The notes: generated by a model from the letters alone, not told the origin. Shown: positions 16,566 to 27,081, numbered from the stretch's first letter. The stretch: 64,000 nt of DNA from Cyclobacteriaceae bacterium (GCA_020436165.1 JAGQYI010000076.1:35555-99554); one strand, 5' to 3'. A program made the numbers and translations.

Positions 16566-17759
16566 ATGCGCATTATAGCAGCCTTCATATGTATTCTTTT
16601 TCTGGCAATTGGGTGTAAGTCAATAGATTCGCTCGAGCCCAATCAAACCAATACATTTTTAAAACTCTACGGGGAATCAAATGCCACTGAGGCAAGAGAC
16701 TTAATTGTTCTGAATGATGGCTATCTGATCCTTGGATTAATCGGAAATTCGCCAATGAATACATCTAGTTTGTTATTCAAAACAGATTTTAATGGTAATA
16801 AAATATGGGGTAGTGTTTTTGCTAATTTTAAGGGCAGGTCTCTTGTGGCTGTAAATGATGGTTACATAGTGGTTGGCGACAGTATAGATGATGAAACCAA
16901 CCAACCTTACATGAACCTTCTTAAAACAGATTCAGAAGGAAACAGGATAGCTTCAGCTTCTCCGCCAATCTCCTCTCCTTCTTATGGCTATGCCATTACA
17001 AAAACAGCTAATGATGAAATAGTGGTTGTTGGAAATAGTGGCTCAGATACGCAATCCTCTGCTGTTTTAATGGGATATCAAACCGACCTTAGTGCAAATT
17101 GGAGCTCTCCACAAGTTTATGGAGTGGCCAATATGGCTAAAGAACCCTACCATTCTGTTTTTGAAACCAATACTGGTGATTTGGCCTGGGTAAGTATTAC
17201 CAAAGGTACTCAAACTGCTTTGATTGAATCATCATTTGTTGAACCTGATAATGATCGGCCCGTGGGAGGAACCACCTTGTTTTTGGGAAGATCAGTTGAT
17301 TTATCAGGAAATGCAGGAGATTTTATTAAGCTGCCAGTGGGATATGCCGCAACTCAGGCAATTGATGTGAATTCTTTAACTAAAATAGGTGTCTCTTTCT
17401 TTGATCAAAGTGAACTGACTGAAAATACACTATCACTTCAGGAAGATAAGAATTATTTTCCAACATCCATTTGTCGTTCGGCAAATGGATTGCTTATAGC
17501 ATCCTATTCAGATTACCACGAGAATTCATCTGATAACAATAGAAGTGATTACGATTTGTTTCTGATTGAAACAGATTTTGACGGGCAGCCAAAGGCGAAT
17601 GGTATATCTGGAAGTTTTGGGGGTTCAGGTAATGAGATTCCTGTAAGGTTAAGAAATGCTGCTGATGGAGGATTTCTCGTACTGGGTAGTGTCACAAATT
17701 CAAAAGGAGCTGTTCAAATATTTCTGTTGAAAGTAGATAGCCAAGGGAAATTAAACTGA
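16566..17759 (+). CDS. Lipoprotein with repeated beta-strand motifs
   Basis: A 397-residue exported lipoprotein: the signal peptide ends in the lipobox FLAIGC with the lipidated Cys at residue 17, then KSID. The mature part carries a recurring strand-turn motif, LLFKTDFNGNKIW, LLKTDSEGNRI, LFLIETDFDGQPK and IFLLKVDSQGK, spaced through the chain, as in PQQ-like or delta-60 type propellers of Bacteroidota. It probably folds as a beta-propeller facing the periplasm or the cell surface. It starts one base after the barrel gene stop and ends 10 bases before the giant gene, so it is firmly in the operon. A link between barrel and adhesin is a reasonable inference only. Confidence 0.75.
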   Translation: MRIIAAFICILFLAIGCKSIDSLEPNQTNTFLKLYGESNATEARDLIVLNDGYLILGLIGNSPMNTSSLLFKTDFNGNKIWGSVFANFKGRSLVAVNDGYIVVGDSIDDETNQPYMNLLKTDSEGNRIASASPPISSPSYGYAITKTANDEIVVVGNSGSDTQSSAVLMGYQTDLSANWSSPQVYGVANMAKEPYHSVFETNTGDLAWVSITKGTQTALIESSFVEPDNDRPVGGTTLFLGRSVDLSGNAGDFIKLPVGYAATQAIDVNSLTKIGVSFFDQSELTENTLSLQEDKNYFPTSICRSANGLLIASYSDYHENSSDNNRSDYDLFLIETDFDGQPKANGISGSFGGSGNEIPVRLRNAADGGFLVLGSVTNSKGAVQIFLLKVDSQGKLN

Positions 17760-17769
17760 TAGTCTGATA

Positions 17770-20700
17770 TTGAAAAAAATCTATTCGATGGGTAAAAAAA
17801 GATTTCATACTAAAAAAGAAAAATGGACATTAAAACCTCTCAAGTATATTTTCTTGAGCATCATTTTTTCTATCCTTTTCAATATATCCAAAGCGCAACC
17901 CAGCCTTTCTGCCTCCACAGTATCAAACATTACATCTACAACAGCTGACCTAGGCGGCACGCTAGACTCGGGAACCGGGATTACAGAAAGGGGTACAGTT
18001 TGGAACACGTCCAGCCCCGCAACATTAGCCGACAATAAATTAGCTGAAGGAGGAACCTCTACTGGGGTATTTTCCCATACCAGAAGCTCTTTACCACCCA
18101 AAACGCTTATTTACTTTGCTCCTTATGCTATAGATGGTGGAGGTGCAGCTACTGGACCGGAATCTAGTTTTTATACTTTAGGCAACGAACCAGGCGCTAT
18201 CGCTACTTTTACATCTCCCTCACAAACTACTACTACAATTGACCTTTCATGGGCAGCTTCAACAAATGCTGCAGGGTATCTCATATACCAGGCCACAGGT
18301 GCCACAGCACCATCTCCAACGCTTACTGATGGTGCAGCACCTTCCGGATCGCCTGTGGCTGATCTTTCCGGTACTTCCACAACCATTTCAGGACTAACAG
18401 ATGGTACAGCTTACAGCTTTACCATAGTACCGTACGATTGGGATAACACAAATGCAGAAACCTATAATTACGGTCCCCAAAACACGTTAACTTCTGTATC
18501 AACAGTTGCAATAGTAGCCCCCAGTGTCATTAACCCCACCAGTACTTCTATTACATCAACAGGAGCTACACTAGGTGGAGAAATAACCAGTGATGGAGGT
18601 GATGCATTAACCGAAAGAGGTATTTATTGGTCAACATCATCCGGGGTAACAACCAGTGATACTAAAGAAGTCGGTTCTGGTACTGCAACAGGTGTATTCT
18701 CGGATGCAGTAACCGGGTTTAGTCCTAAAACACAGATATTCTTTAAGGCCTATGCGTCTAATTCTTCATTAACAGGACTTAGTTCTGAATCGAGTTTCTT
18801 TACATTGGGCAACTCTCCCGGAACCATTGGTTCTTTTACCTCGCCCACACAGTCTTCGAGCTCCATAGATCTTCAATGGAGTACATCCTCAAACGCGGCC
18901 GGATACCTGATATATCAGGCAACAGGTGGATCCGCTCCCAGCCCATCACTTACAGATGGTGCAGCTCCAACAGGTTCTCCGGTGGCGAATATCACGCCTG
19001 GAACTACAACAAGTACAATCCTATCTGGTTTAACGGCCACATCTGAATATAGCTTTGCCATAGTTCCTTACGACTGGGACGGAGCAAATTCTGAAACCTA
19101 TAATTATGGTTCTCAAACCACGTTAACTTCTGTTTTTACGCAATGTGCTGCTCCTACTGTTCAGGCATCAGGGCTATCGATTACGGATATTACCGGTGGA
19201 ACCATACAAATTAACTGGACTCCGGGAAATGGTAATGGCACTTTGATTTTAATCAAAGAGGGCAGTGCTGTAAATGTCACACCATCTGATGGAACTAGCT
19301 ATACAGCCAACCTTGATTTTACATTAGGGGAAAACCTGGGGGGAGGCAATATAGCTGTTTATGCAGGTCACACGAGCCCTCAAATAATAACAGGTTTGAA
19401 CACTTCCACAGATTATTATATTGAATTATACGAATTCAACACTTTGGATAACTGTTATTTGTTTACTGCTTCTCCAACCGACAACGCTACTACCCTTTCT
19501 GCCACAAGTACCTCTACAATTACAGATGGTTCTGGAGCTGCCACCATAAGTTCGATTGCTGATACAGATGGAGAAAAAGTTGCTGTATTTACTTTTACTA
19601 TGAGAGATCTTGGGGATGATGGAACAGATACCGAATTTACCCAAATGATTTTTAGCAAAGGTCCCGGGGATGAAATAGCGGATTGGTCTTCAGTAATTGC
19701 TGATGCAAAATTATACCATAATGAACAGTCCGGTGCCGAACATGGTGCAGCAATTATTGCAGCAAATACCATCACTATTCCAAGTATAAATAATGCCCAT
19801 AATCGTTTAGGAGAAATTGACGATGGAGAAATGAAAACTTATGAACTCAAAATATATTTGAAGTCGAATTTAGGATCTCTCAAATCAACAATAGATGGAC
19901 TGCACCTTGCCTTTGAACTAGACCCTGCTAATTTTAGCATAGTATCCGGAAAGGGCGGTTTTGACCCGGCAACAGGGACAAATTCAAACTCAAATACAGG
20001 AGGTGCTAATGACCACGGAGAAATTACGGTTGATGCATCAAAGATTGTGTACACTACCCAACCTTCAACAAGTGCTACTGCAACCGTTCCGCTTGCCCAA
20101 CAGCCTATATTGGAAGCCAGAGATGTAAACGATAATGTGGACCTGGATTTTGCAGAAACACTTACTGTAACAACTCCAAGTGCCACACTAACTCCTTCCA
20201 GTGCTCCTGCTGCATTCTCCGGAGGTTATGCAGATTTTACTGGCTCCGGATTTAATTTTCAAACTACAGGTACCTCTGAAATGAGAGTAACCACATCACC
20301 TTCTTCTTTTGTGGCCAACAGTTCCTCTTCAATTACCGTTTCAGCAAGCACCACTGTAGCACAGGTAACCGGAGGTATTGCCTCCTCACCATTAAATAGC
20401 GATGCAACTAATCAGGCATTATTGGGCTTTTCACTGGTTACCACTGGCAGCATATTAAATTTTACAGAGGTAGATATTACTACCTCTTCCGATCCTGATG
20501 GGAAAATCAAAAATATAAAGCTCTACAGGTCAGTTGATGCGGATTACAGTACTTCTGTTGACAATACATTGGTTGCGGCCACAGTAACTACTCCTGATGC
20601 CTCAACTATTCAAGTTAACTCTTTTAGTGAAAGTATTAGTGGCGTTGCTTCCTATTATTTTATTGTAGCCGATGTGGAAACCAATGTTTTTGCTACAACA

Positions 20701-23700
20701 CCTTCCCTTCAGTTGTCACTTGCTAATGCCAACGATATAACGGTAAGTACAGGTTCTATGCTCGGATCTTCTTTTTCCGGAACCAATTATTCGTTTGTGG
20801 ACGTAACTCAGCCAACCATTGTATCAATAACAGCTCAAACCGATCCTGTATACGATGGTGCGCTTGTACAATCCATCGTGGTTGTATTTAGTGAACCCAT
20901 GAATACTGGAACTAATCCTTCTATTGCATTTGCATCAAGCACAAACTTTACAGCCGGAGCTGGAAACTGGAGCACTACAACAAATACAAACGATACATGG
21001 ACTCAGACTTTTACGCATAATGGAACATCCGAAGAAATAGCTTCTGAATCAGTAAGTATAACCTCTCCCAGTGGCGCCACCGATGTAGCAGGCAATGCCG
21101 ATACTGGAGGTGGTACTTCAAACAGTTTTGTTGTGGATACCAAAAATCCAACGGCAACTGTTACCGTGTCCACTGATCCTGTGACCCAGCCATCTAACAT
21201 ACAGACTGTAACAGTTACTTACGATGAACCAATGAATCCCGGCACCCAACCCACCATCAATTTTGGAACAAGTAGTGACTTTACCTCAAATAGTGATGGT
21301 GTATGGTCGGTTGGCAATACTGTTTGGACTGAATCCTTTACCCATGGTGCTGTTCAGGAAGAAATTGCAGCAGAAACGGCTATTGTTGCCTCCTCCAGTG
21401 GCGCCACTGATGTGGCAGGCAATACCGATGTAGGTGACACCTCTCCCTCCTTTGTCATTGATACCAAGGGACCTGTAATTACAAGTATAACAACCACCAC
21501 AGTAAGTGGCCCGTACACTTCCGGGGCTGTTATTGATATTACTGTCAACTTCGATGAAAATGCAATAGTTACTGGTTCACCCTACCTTGAAATGAATACG
21601 ACTGCAAGTGTAGGTCAGGCAGTGTACCTAAGCGGCACAGGAACAAGTACGCTTATTTTTAGATATACAGTTGGAGCTAATCAAAATGCAAATCCGCTGG
21701 ATGTTGCTTCAATAAATTTAAATGGAGGAGCGCTGAAAGATGGAAGCGGCAATAATTCAAATCTTGTATTACCCTCTGCTCCTAATAGACTGAGAGATAA
21801 TAAAACCATAGAAATTGATACTAAAGCGCCTACAATTTTAAGTGTAACTTCAACAACAGCTAACGGATTTTATAATGATAATGGAAATACAATTTCCATT
21901 CAGATAAATTTTGATGAACCGGTAACTGTTAGCGGCATACCTCAATTGGCATTAAATTCCGGGGGTACAGCTACTTATTCCTCGGGATCTTTAAGTTCCA
22001 CCCTTACTTTCAATTACACAGTTGGCGGTACTGACAATGCCAATCCATTGGATTATGCTGCCACAAATTCACTAACTATTGTTGGCGCCAGCATTGTTGA
22101 TCATGTAAGCTTAAATGCCGATTTAACATTACCTACTATTAATGGAGGCAACTCCATTCAAAATAGTAAAACCATTGTAATTGATACGGACGAGCCAACA
22201 GTAAGTACTTTATCTCCTTCAGACAATAGCTTCAACAACTCGATTGGCTCTAACCTGGTACTTCAGTTTAATGAAAAAATTGCATTGCAAAGCTCTGGGC
22301 AAATAACAATTACTAATGAAAGGACCGGATTAGTAGTTTTTACATACGATCTAAGTAGTGCACCTGAAGTTACACAAAGTGGGGACTTTGATATTATCAT
22401 TAACCCAATTGTTGATCTAGACACGGCAACTCAATATCATGTTTTAATAGAAATCGGTGCAATTCTGGATCAGGCCGGTAACTCGTTTGCCGGATTTGCG
22501 GATATCACTGAATGGAACTTTGTTACCTATGGACCACCGCACATAACTAGTGTAACTCCTGAAACAGGCACTGCGGTTTGTATTGGGGAAAATGTTGTTA
22601 TTAATGGTATCAACCTTACTGGAACTACACAAGTTACATTTAGTGATGGTGGTAGTGGAATAGTAGTTTCAGGTGCCGATGTAATTGTAGATAGCGATAC
22701 TCTGGTACGGGCAAAAGCACCACTCAACTCACTTACGGGAACAATAAATGTGCGCAAAGATGGAATAGCAGAAGGCAATCCTGATGTGAATACTTCTTCT
22801 ATGAGTACGGTAAAGTTAGGGCCAAGTTCAGCTGCATTATCCGTGGGTAGCATAGATAACAGTACCGTGTGTTCTTCAGGTACCATCACAACATCAACCA
22901 TAAAGGTGGATGTGGTTGGAGGCACCTCTAATTATAGTATTAATTATAAAGTTTCCAGCCCTGACGCTAGTATAAATGAATTGAATTATACACCAGGCAA
23001 TAACATTTCGGTTAACCCACCGTACACCAACCAAATAAATATCTACTCTTTAGTTAGTGTAACCGATGCAGAAAGTTGTAGTGTGCCTGTGGGTCAACTT
23101 TCAGGGACGTATCAAGTGTATGAAAATGCAAGGCCTACGGTAGATGCAGGAGGGCAATCTGCCAATGGCCTTTTAAGCTATTATATAGGAGATGGGAACA
23201 CATTTCAACTTGACACCTTGTCAATACCACCCACATTTAGCTCTGTTGGCCCTGGTGCAGGTGTACTTTGGTCCAAACCGGCCTCAAGCAATGGTTCCTT
23301 CAGTAGTACAACCCAGCTTGGCCCTGACTATACCATTGGCTCATTCGATATTTACAATAACTCAGTACTGCTAACCATAACAACCACCAATAACCCAGCA
23401 GCATGCGATGCAGCCACCGATACATTACTGGTAGTTTTAGAAGGGGATGCTACTGCTACACCAGCATTACAAGGTGGCGGAAACAAATTTTGTTGGGATG
23501 GTAGTGCAAACCCAATTGTTACATTAGAAGGAACAGTTGGTGGAGGGGCTACTACTGGTGAATGGAAAAGAGATGTTATAAACAGCCCCGGTAACCCGGC
23601 CTACCAAGGTTTTGACAGTCCTACGCTTACGTTAACTTCTACCAATTTAAATGCGACCTACCGGTTTAATGATGAAGAACAAGCCGCGGGCTTTGCGTAC

Positions 23701-26700
23701 CTTACATTAGAACCTACCAATGGACCAGGATCACATAGTCCTGAACAAATTAAGATTTTATTAATTTCAAATCCTATTCCAAAAATCTCCACTCCAAACT
23801 CAAGTGTTTGTGAAGGAGAACCTTTTTTGGCTTATTCGGTGGATTATAACACAGGAAGTTCCTACCAATGGACTGTACCAAATGGAGGAGGAACCACTTT
23901 TTCAGGTCAGGGTACCGAAAATATCCGAGTAGATTGGGGAACCGGAGCATCCATTCAAGGCATGCAGCAGATTACAGTAACCGAAATAAACTCAGATAAC
24001 TGTTTGGGAAGTGATAGTAAGACAGTAACTGTGAATGCTCTGCCTTATGTTGAGATTGTTCAACCTAACCAAACGGGATTTGCAAGCAGTGACGAACCAT
24101 CTCTTTTAGAGGGTAATCAACCTATCAGTTCAAGCATAGATAAACTTAACCATGTATTTGCAGGCAACGGAGTTGTAAGAAATGGCAATGATTCACTCTA
24201 TTATTTTAATCCAAACCAAGCTGTAACTGGAGTTAATGATATCAACTATACTTACACTGATGGCAATGGGTGTACTAATACTATAACAAGACAATATAAT
24301 GTTTTTGATGCTGTAAATCCAGTTATAGACACAGATACCAGTATGCCTTTGGAAGATGAATATTGTGAGGATTCTGACCCTGTTACTATTACTTTTAGTA
24401 CTGAAGTAGAAACATATATAAACAATGATCCAAACCTAGAATTTTTAAGATTCGAAGGGTTTGGTATAAGTGGAACAGATGGTGATCCAAACGCTGTCTG
24501 GTCGCCCTCGGAAGCTTTCGCTGCATCTGGAGGAGGTCAAATTGAGATAAAGGTAGTTACCTACAATACAAGCAATGGCGATAAAGGACAAAGCGGAACT
24601 AAAGTTTTAACTGTTTATTCATTACCATCGGTAGCAATAGAACCTATCCCAACCCTGTTCTGCGATGGCGATAGTCATATTGAATTGCTTCGCACACCAG
24701 GACAAAATCAGGAACCTGGTTCCAGCTTTGAGTTTTACCGTGCGGTAGATGATCCTGATAATTTTATTCAAAAGATTGGAGACAGCTATTTTATATTTCC
24801 TGAAAATGCAGGATTTGTCTCAGGGTCTTATTCTGATTTACCCAAAACCCATGACATTGTTTATTCATATACAAGTCCTTTTGGATGTACAAGTTATGAC
24901 ACAACCACGGTAACGGTTTACCAAACCCCTCCTGTTCCTATATTTGAATCCAGCAATATTTGTGTAACGGATATCAATAACCTTCCAACTGCTGTTGTTA
25001 CCAACCAGGTAATTGATGCAGATATTGAATGGTACAATAATGAAACAGCGAGTGGATCACGATTAAGCTTTGGTACAGAGTTTACCCCTACCCAGGCTCA
25101 ATTGGGTGGTGCTCAAACAGATTTTTATGCCTTCCAGGTAACAGACCATTGCATGAGTCCTGCAGGAAAAGTTACGTATGAGCAGTTCACAGATATCTCT
25201 ATTGACCCCGCAACCAATTGTGTGTCTTCGTCCGCTTTTGAGGTATATGTTAACGGGGACCTGACAGATGTTAACAGTATAACCTGGAACATTAAAAACA
25301 GTAGTGGCCAAACCTTACTTAGCAACGATACAAGGACAACAGCAAATAATTATGCTTTTTCACAAATTTCCTCTGCTGACACATACACCGTAACAGGAAC
25401 AATAGAAAGTAAAAATGGTTGTCAATCAGATATTACTGAAGACATTATTGCCCTTGAATCTGTTACGGTAAATGATGTTAATTTTTACAAAGAGGACTTT
25501 GAATCGAATAGTGGTAGCTGGGTTCCCGAAAATGTTTCTGACTCGACCAATTGGCAATGGGGTGCTCCTTCAGGCTCAGTTATAAATTCAACGGTGGATA
25601 CAGGAAATAATGTTTGGATGACAGGGCTTACCAATGGGTACCTTGCCAAAAGCAATACCAACCTTTACAGTGCCTGTTTCGACATTTCCGCATTAGACAA
25701 ACCAATGATAAGCCTGGATACCTGGTACAATACAAATGCTGACGATGGAACTGTAATTCAATTCACATCAGCAGCATCACTTAAGAATGCTACCTGGCAC
25801 CTGCTCGGCAGCCTCAACAGTGGCGATAAATGGTATAATGCTCAAAACATTACGGCTAACCCGGGTAGTCAGGCTACAGGCCAGTATGGTTGGTCAAGCG
25901 ATACGCTCTCAGGCTGGGTTTCAGCCAAGCACGTTCTGGAAGACCCCAACATTAATCCTGCTAACCTGATACTCAGAATCCAATTCAAAAGTGAGAGCCA
26001 ACGTGATTTGGATGGAATGGCAGTTGATAATATAAGGATCGGAAACCGGACACGTAACGTATTATTGGAAAACTTTACAAGCTCTCAAAAAGCTAGTACA
26101 GATAATGAAACAAAAGCCGAAAATGATGCTATAAGAAATTTTGCGCAAAACACAACTTCATTGGTTGCAGTGCAATACCACCCCGATATTGATGGAGCCG
26201 ACCCGGTGGGTAATTCATCGGATGCAAATGCCAGAGCCTTGTACTATGGTATTGGTGAAACACCAAGAGTAGCAATTGACGGAAAGGCAGATGCAGACAA
26301 AGTGTATAACCAATGGGCAGAAGCATATTATAGTGTTCAATCCTTGAATATTTCTCCAATTACCATTACTACCACTGTTTCTTCAGACGGTACTAATTTG
26401 CAAATTAATTCCAGCATAAAAGCAAATGAAACTATCAGTGGCAACTTTGTTGTGCAAACTCTTATTGTAAAAAATACTATAAGTGCCGATGAGTTCGGAG
26501 GGGTGCCGAGTAATGAAACTGAGTTCGATAATGTGGTTCTTAAAATGTTGCCCAGCCCTAGCGGGCAATTGTTTGCTGATGACCTGCTGGCAGGAAATTC
26601 CGTTTCAGTAGCTAATACGTACTCGTCAAGTCAATCGATAGATATGAACGATTATTCTATAATTGTTTTTGCGCAGGATGTTGCTACCAAGAAGATCTAT

Positions 26701-27012
26701 CAAACAGAGGTGGTTACTCCTACGGTTAATTTGGTAACAAGCATTCAGGAAGAGCTCGACAGAAATGGTTTTGCGATTTACCCTAATCCAGCAAGCAGTT
26801 ACTTTACGTTACTACTGAGCAAAGAGGTAAATAATAAAACTGAAGTAACAGTTTACAACCAGGTCGGTCAAGTTACCTATACAACACAAATTCGTACAGG
26901 TGAAGACAAAATACAGATAAATACTACCCATTGGGTACCTGGCATTTATTATGTTCAAACCGAGCTGGCTGGAGAGCCTATCCGCGAACGAATTATTGTT
27001 CAGCATAAATAG
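17770..27012 (+). CDS. Giant secreted multi-domain adhesin-like protein with T9SS sorting domain
   Basis: Last and largest operon gene, 3080 residues from TTG; the ATG at 17788 (six residues in) is an equally good start. A signal peptide ends in FNISKAQ. Then follow a duplicated block with fibronectin-III-like domains (17899-19140), a region with YTTQPSTSATATVPLAQQP, about five Ig-like domains (20812-22535; repeated SGATDVAGN and VIDTKGP signatures), an IPT/TIG-like domain (from 22546), PKD-like segments with few Cys, a MAM/jelly-roll-like domain starting EDFESNSGSW (25494), an Omp28-like domain (26056-26720) without its CxxC, and a type A C-terminal sorting domain (YPNPASSYF, VYNQVGQ, PGIYYVQ). 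It should cross the outer membrane by type IX secretion and remain at the surface. No enzyme domain is seen. Confidence 0.85.
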   Translation: MKKIYSMGKKRFHTKKEKWTLKPLKYIFLSIIFSILFNISKAQPSLSASTVSNITSTTADLGGTLDSGTGITERGTVWNTSSPATLADNKLAEGGTSTGVFSHTRSSLPPKTLIYFAPYAIDGGGAATGPESSFYTLGNEPGAIATFTSPSQTTTTIDLSWAASTNAAGYLIYQATGATAPSPTLTDGAAPSGSPVADLSGTSTTISGLTDGTAYSFTIVPYDWDNTNAETYNYGPQNTLTSVSTVAIVAPSVINPTSTSITSTGATLGGEITSDGGDALTERGIYWSTSSGVTTSDTKEVGSGTATGVFSDAVTGFSPKTQIFFKAYASNSSLTGLSSESSFFTLGNSPGTIGSFTSPTQSSSSIDLQWSTSSNAAGYLIYQATGGSAPSPSLTDGAAPTGSPVANITPGTTTSTILSGLTATSEYSFAIVPYDWDGANSETYNYGSQTTLTSVFTQCAAPTVQASGLSITDITGGTIQINWTPGNGNGTLILIKEGSAVNVTPSDGTSYTANLDFTLGENLGGGNIAVYAGHTSPQIITGLNTSTDYYIELYEFNTLDNCYLFTASPTDNATTLSATSTSTITDGSGAATISSIADTDGEKVAVFTFTMRDLGDDGTDTEFTQMIFSKGPGDEIADWSSVIADAKLYHNEQSGAEHGAAIIAANTITIPSINNAHNRLGEIDDGEMKTYELKIYLKSNLGSLKSTIDGLHLAFELDPANFSIVSGKGGFDPATGTNSNSNTGGANDHGEITVDASKIVYTTQPSTSATATVPLAQQPILEARDVNDNVDLDFAETLTVTTPSATLTPSSAPAAFSGGYADFTGSGFNFQTTGTSEMRVTTSPSSFVANSSSSITVSASTTVAQVTGGIASSPLNSDATNQALLGFSLVTTGSILNFTEVDITTSSDPDGKIKNIKLYRSVDADYSTSVDNTLVAATVTTPDASTIQVNSFSESISGVASYYFIVADVETNVFATTPSLQLSLANANDITVSTGSMLGSSFSGTNYSFVDVTQPTIVSITAQTDPVYDGALVQSIVVVFSEPMNTGTNPSIAFASSTNFTAGAGNWSTTTNTNDTWTQTFTHNGTSEEIASESVSITSPSGATDVAGNADTGGGTSNSFVVDTKNPTATVTVSTDPVTQPSNIQTVTVTYDEPMNPGTQPTINFGTSSDFTSNSDGVWSVGNTVWTESFTHGAVQEEIAAETAIVASSSGATDVAGNTDVGDTSPSFVIDTKGPVITSITTTTVSGPYTSGAVIDITVNFDENAIVTGSPYLEMNTTASVGQAVYLSGTGTSTLIFRYTVGANQNANPLDVASINLNGGALKDGSGNNSNLVLPSAPNRLRDNKTIEIDTKAPTILSVTSTTANGFYNDNGNTISIQINFDEPVTVSGIPQLALNSGGTATYSSGSLSSTLTFNYTVGGTDNANPLDYAATNSLTIVGASIVDHVSLNADLTLPTINGGNSIQNSKTIVIDTDEPTVSTLSPSDNSFNNSIGSNLVLQFNEKIALQSSGQITITNERTGLVVFTYDLSSAPEVTQSGDFDIIINPIVDLDTATQYHVLIEIGAILDQAGNSFAGFADITEWNFVTYGPPHITSVTPETGTAVCIGENVVINGINLTGTTQVTFSDGGSGIVVSGADVIVDSDTLVRAKAPLNSLTGTINVRKDGIAEGNPDVNTSSMSTVKLGPSSAALSVGSIDNSTVCSSGTITTSTIKVDVVGGTSNYSINYKVSSPDASINELNYTPGNNISVNPPYTNQINIYSLVSVTDAESCSVPVGQLSGTYQVYENARPTVDAGGQSANGLLSYYIGDGNTFQLDTLSIPPTFSSVGPGAGVLWSKPASSNGSFSSTTQLGPDYTIGSFDIYNNSVLLTITTTNNPAACDAATDTLLVVLEGDATATPALQGGGNKFCWDGSANPIVTLEGTVGGGATTGEWKRDVINSPGNPAYQGFDSPTLTLTSTNLNATYRFNDEEQAAGFAYLTLEPTNGPGSHSPEQIKILLISNPIPKISTPNSSVCEGEPFLAYSVDYNTGSSYQWTVPNGGGTTFSGQGTENIRVDWGTGASIQGMQQITVTEINSDNCLGSDSKTVTVNALPYVEIVQPNQTGFASSDEPSLLEGNQPISSSIDKLNHVFAGNGVVRNGNDSLYYFNPNQAVTGVNDINYTYTDGNGCTNTITRQYNVFDAVNPVIDTDTSMPLEDEYCEDSDPVTITFSTEVETYINNDPNLEFLRFEGFGISGTDGDPNAVWSPSEAFAASGGGQIEIKVVTYNTSNGDKGQSGTKVLTVYSLPSVAIEPIPTLFCDGDSHIELLRTPGQNQEPGSSFEFYRAVDDPDNFIQKIGDSYFIFPENAGFVSGSYSDLPKTHDIVYSYTSPFGCTSYDTTTVTVYQTPPVPIFESSNICVTDINNLPTAVVTNQVIDADIEWYNNETASGSRLSFGTEFTPTQAQLGGAQTDFYAFQVTDHCMSPAGKVTYEQFTDISIDPATNCVSSSAFEVYVNGDLTDVNSITWNIKNSSGQTLLSNDTRTTANNYAFSQISSADTYTVTGTIESKNGCQSDITEDIIALESVTVNDVNFYKEDFESNSGSWVPENVSDSTNWQWGAPSGSVINSTVDTGNNVWMTGLTNGYLAKSNTNLYSACFDISALDKPMISLDTWYNTNADDGTVIQFTSAASLKNATWHLLGSLNSGDKWYNAQNITANPGSQATGQYGWSSDTLSGWVSAKHVLEDPNINPANLILRIQFKSESQRDLDGMAVDNIRIGNRTRNVLLENFTSSQKASTDNETKAENDAIRNFAQNTTSLVAVQYHPDIDGADPVGNSSDANARALYYGIGETPRVAIDGKADADKVYNQWAEAYYSVQSLNISPITITTTVSSDGTNLQINSSIKANETISGNFVVQTLIVKNTISADEFGGVPSNETEFDNVVLKMLPSPSGQLFADDLLAGNSVSVANTYSSSQSIDMNDYSIIVFAQDVATKKIYQTEVVTPTVNLVTSIQEELDRNGFAIYPNPASSYFTLLLSKEVNNKTEVTVYNQVGQVTYTTQIRTGEDKIQINTTHWVPGIYYVQTELAGEPIRERIIVQHK
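17899..19140 (+). repeat. Tandem duplication of an about 620-bp protein-coding block in the giant gene
   Basis: Unit 1 is about 17899-18518 and unit 2 about 18519-19140. Both encode the same order: PS-V-N-TS with TLGG/DLGG, a TERG-W-TSS segment, a strand ending SSF-TLGN, then a fibronectin-III-like domain with AAGYLIYQATG and YDWD-ETYNYG. Protein similarity is high at many aligned positions while the DNA has drifted. Confidence 0.75.
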
Positions 27013-27019
27013 GAAAAAT

Positions 27020-27042
27020 AAAGAGGAGCCTATCCCTTTTTT
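27020..27042 (+). terminator. Weak candidate terminator after the giant gene
   Basis: AAAGAGG, a seven-base loop and CCCTTT form an imperfect stem with one bulged A, followed by T. The run of six T begins in the stem. It sits directly after the stop at 27012 and before the BlaI operator. Confidence 0.35.
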
Positions 27043-27081
27043 GAACCAGTAGTAAAAAATAAACTCATTTTGTTTTTAGAT

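Noticed and set aside
22527..22925. Antisense frame of 132 residues in the giant gene
   Set aside because: Low-complexity shadow of Thr/Ser-rich repeats. No start signal or family features.
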